NCBI GenBank assembly: GCA_910575585.1
Contig: CAJTGF010000036.1
Span: 1 to 52,239 of the forward strand
Direction: 5' to 3'
DNA length: 52,239 nt
DNA from: Clostridiaceae bacterium
GTDB taxonomy: Bacteria; Bacillota; Clostridia; Lachnospirales; Lachnospiraceae
This document shows positions 51,464 through 52,239 of this stretch, one piece after another. The stretch's first letter is position 1. Every line of letters starts with the position of its first letter. A model generated the notes under the pieces. That model ran no database searches. It saw only the letters and a list, made by a program, of their open reading frames with translations, and was not told the origin of the DNA. The position numbers and the translations under genes were made by a program.

Positions 51464-51939
51464 CTCTGCGTTTTGCCCTTTCTGCCCAATAGCCAATACA
51501 TTCCTCCTATTACCAGGAACCCCGTAAATACCCCCGCCGTATCCAGCCACACATCGCTGATCTGTCCGGACCGCCCTTCGGTAAATAATTGAAGGGTCTC
51601 GTCCACCAAAGGTATCATAACGCCGATCCAGCACTGAAGAACCCTTCTCATCATCCTGCCTGCCGGATACTGCCTTAAAGTGATGCCAAGCAGGATCCCT
51701 AACCCCGTATACTCCACAAAATGCGCCGTCTTTCTGATCAAATGCTCGGTGATCCAGCTTCCTTCCAGCCCCATGCCCTGGACCATTCCAAGGATCATAC
51801 GCAGCACGCCTCCGCTCTGCCTTGAGGATTCATCTGCCGGTGTCAGAGAATTGCAAAAAATAAACCCTACATACAGTACCAGCAGTATTGTCCAAATCCA
51901 TTTTCTTTCAATCCCATTGTTTTCTCTTATGTTTCCCAT
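51460..51939 (-). CDS. VanZ-family membrane protein
   Basis: 159 aa. Four hydrophobic segments (about 14-31, 60-80 region, 92-112, 135-152). Family signature IWTILLVLYVGFIFCNSLTPADESS, RKTAHFVEYTGLGILLGITL, IPLVDETLQLFTEGRSGQISDVWLDTAGVFTGF (the conserved DE-Q-F-GR and D-D pattern). VanZ gives low teicoplanin resistance in enterococci, but most chromosomal homologues have no such context and no van gene lies here. ATG 51939 has a weak GGGAAG site. The long frame upstream to 52209 crosses tRNA-Gly and is not coding. Confidence 0.88.
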   Translation of the reverse strand: MGNIRENNGIERKWIWTILLVLYVGFIFCNSLTPADESSRQSGGVLRMILGMVQGMGLEGSWITEHLIRKTAHFVEYTGLGILLGITLRQYPAGRMMRRVLQCWIGVMIPLVDETLQLFTEGRSGQISDVWLDTAGVFTGFLVIGGMYWLLGRKGKTQR

Positions 51940-51981
51940 TGGCGCTTCCCATCTCCGTCTGTGATCTTCCGTGATAATATG

Positions 51982-52022
51982 ACAAAAACCAGAAAATCCT
52001 TGTTTTTTCAGGATTTTCCGGT
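51982..52022 (-). terminator. Terminator after tRNA-Gly / rRNA unit
   Basis: Minus strand CCGGAAAATCCT-GAAAAAACA-AGGATTTTCTGG followed by TTTTTG, between tRNA-Gly and the VanZ-family gene. Confidence 0.8.
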
Positions 52023-52031
52023 TATTATAAA

Positions 52032-52103
52032 AGCGCGAGACGGGATTCGAACCCGCGACCCTCGCCTTGGCAAGGCGATACTCCACCACTGAGCCACTCG
52101 CGC
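52032..52103 (-). tRNA. tRNA-Gly (anticodon GCC)
   Basis: Minus strand: acceptor GCGCGAG/CTCGCGC, anticodon stem TCGCC/GGCGA around TTGCCAA (anticodon GCC), T arm CGCGGG-TTCGAAT-CCCG. It lies about 110 bases downstream of the 23S rRNA end and is probably part of the rRNA transcript. Confidence 0.93.
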
Positions 52104-52213
52104 ATCTTCTCTTTCTCTCTTCTCTTCCACATACCCTCAAAACCACATACTGTACTATATCTTCTCTTCCATCCACTCTCTTCTCCATCTTCCGCCTTCG
52201 CGCTTCCATTCTC

Positions 52214-52239
52214 TGGTCAAGCCCTCGACCGATTAGTAT
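52214..52239 (-). rRNA. 23S rRNA, 3' end (partial)
   Basis: Minus strand ATACTAATCGGTCGAGGGCT TGACC is the conserved 3' terminus of clostridial 23S rRNA. The gene continues beyond the window. No 5S rRNA lies between it and tRNA-Gly. Confidence 0.85.

Noticed and set aside
51460-51939. VanZ-family gene read as glycopeptide resistance
   Set aside because: No vanA/H/X/S/R genes nearby; chromosomal VanZ-like proteins are widespread and mostly of unknown function.
51940-52209. 90-codon N-terminal extension of the VanZ-family frame
   Set aside because: It runs across tRNA-Gly and a terminator on the same strand, so it cannot be a translated start region.

Overview
The window reads as chromosomal DNA of a Gram-positive, endospore-type Clostridia, most likely a gut Lachnospiraceae (Enterocloster/Hungatella/Lachnoclostridium-like). 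The support is protein similarity (RNase Y, RecA-RecX, CvfB, YesM/YesN-type sensors, choline-binding-repeat wall proteins, GH25 lysozyme, a SpoIIM-like protein), strong AGGAGG ribosome-binding sites, a Bacillus-type SOS box (GAAC-N4-GTTC) at recA and a tyrosine T-box leader. No species call is possible from sequence inspection alone. Most genes lie on the minus strand.

Layout. 1-640: remnant of a hairpin-ended mobile element. 745-7015 (minus): polysaccharide deacetylase, GH13 alpha-glucosidase, a pRiA4b-ORF3-like protein and a lipoprotein esterase, with a long palindromic repeat at 3640-3863. 7288-12020 (plus): a sugar-binding protein, YesM-type kinase and YesN-type AraC regulator (a sensing module without an ABC transporter), then an RNase H. 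12194-14230: an AT-rich acquired patch with a TetR regulator and operator, an internally deleted serine hydrolase, and a broken PBECR4-type gene. 14298-16190: a galactose-binding-like protein and a decayed IS200-type transposase between two mirrored hairpins. 16355-19136: tRNA-Ala, rubredoxin, SpoIIM-like protein, Nudix hydrolase, choline-binding-repeat protein.

19353-24845 is a core block (rny, recX, recA, T-box-tyrS). 24846-26655 is an overlapping operon (MBL hydrolase, zinc-ribbon membrane protein, yaaA). 26809-28829 (plus) has a PH-like protein, DAHP synthase and an HPr-like protein. 28925-31969 (minus) has uppP, ung, hisF and hisH. 32073-33482 holds a sirtuin-like protein and an AT-rich type III toxin-antitoxin locus resembling CptIN: promoter, two 52-nt RNA repeats, terminator, toxin. 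33530-38835: GH25 wall lysozyme, a tnpA-less derivative of the IS200-type element, fucO-like dehydrogenase with TetR regulator, and a rRNA methyltransferase.

38886-45000 holds a GNAT acetyltransferase, a PDZ-S41 protease, ftsX, ftsE, a CdaR-type regulator and an MsmK/UgpC-type sugar ABC ATPase without permeases. 45187-50465 holds YitT, an operon of acyl-ACP thioesterase, CvfB and methyltransferase, tRNA-Gln, and an ECF sigma factor coupled to a CDF metal transporter. The second copy of the palindromic repeat (50485-50647) is followed by truA, vanZ-family gene and tRNA-Gly. The last bases (52214-52239) are the 3' end of a 23S rRNA gene on the minus strand.

The most interesting items are the CptIN-like locus, the hairpin-ended IS200-type family with exchangeable self-complementary stems (three loci, one a chimera of left and right ends), the palindromic element present in short and long forms, and a recurring 20-bp intergenic motif present four times.
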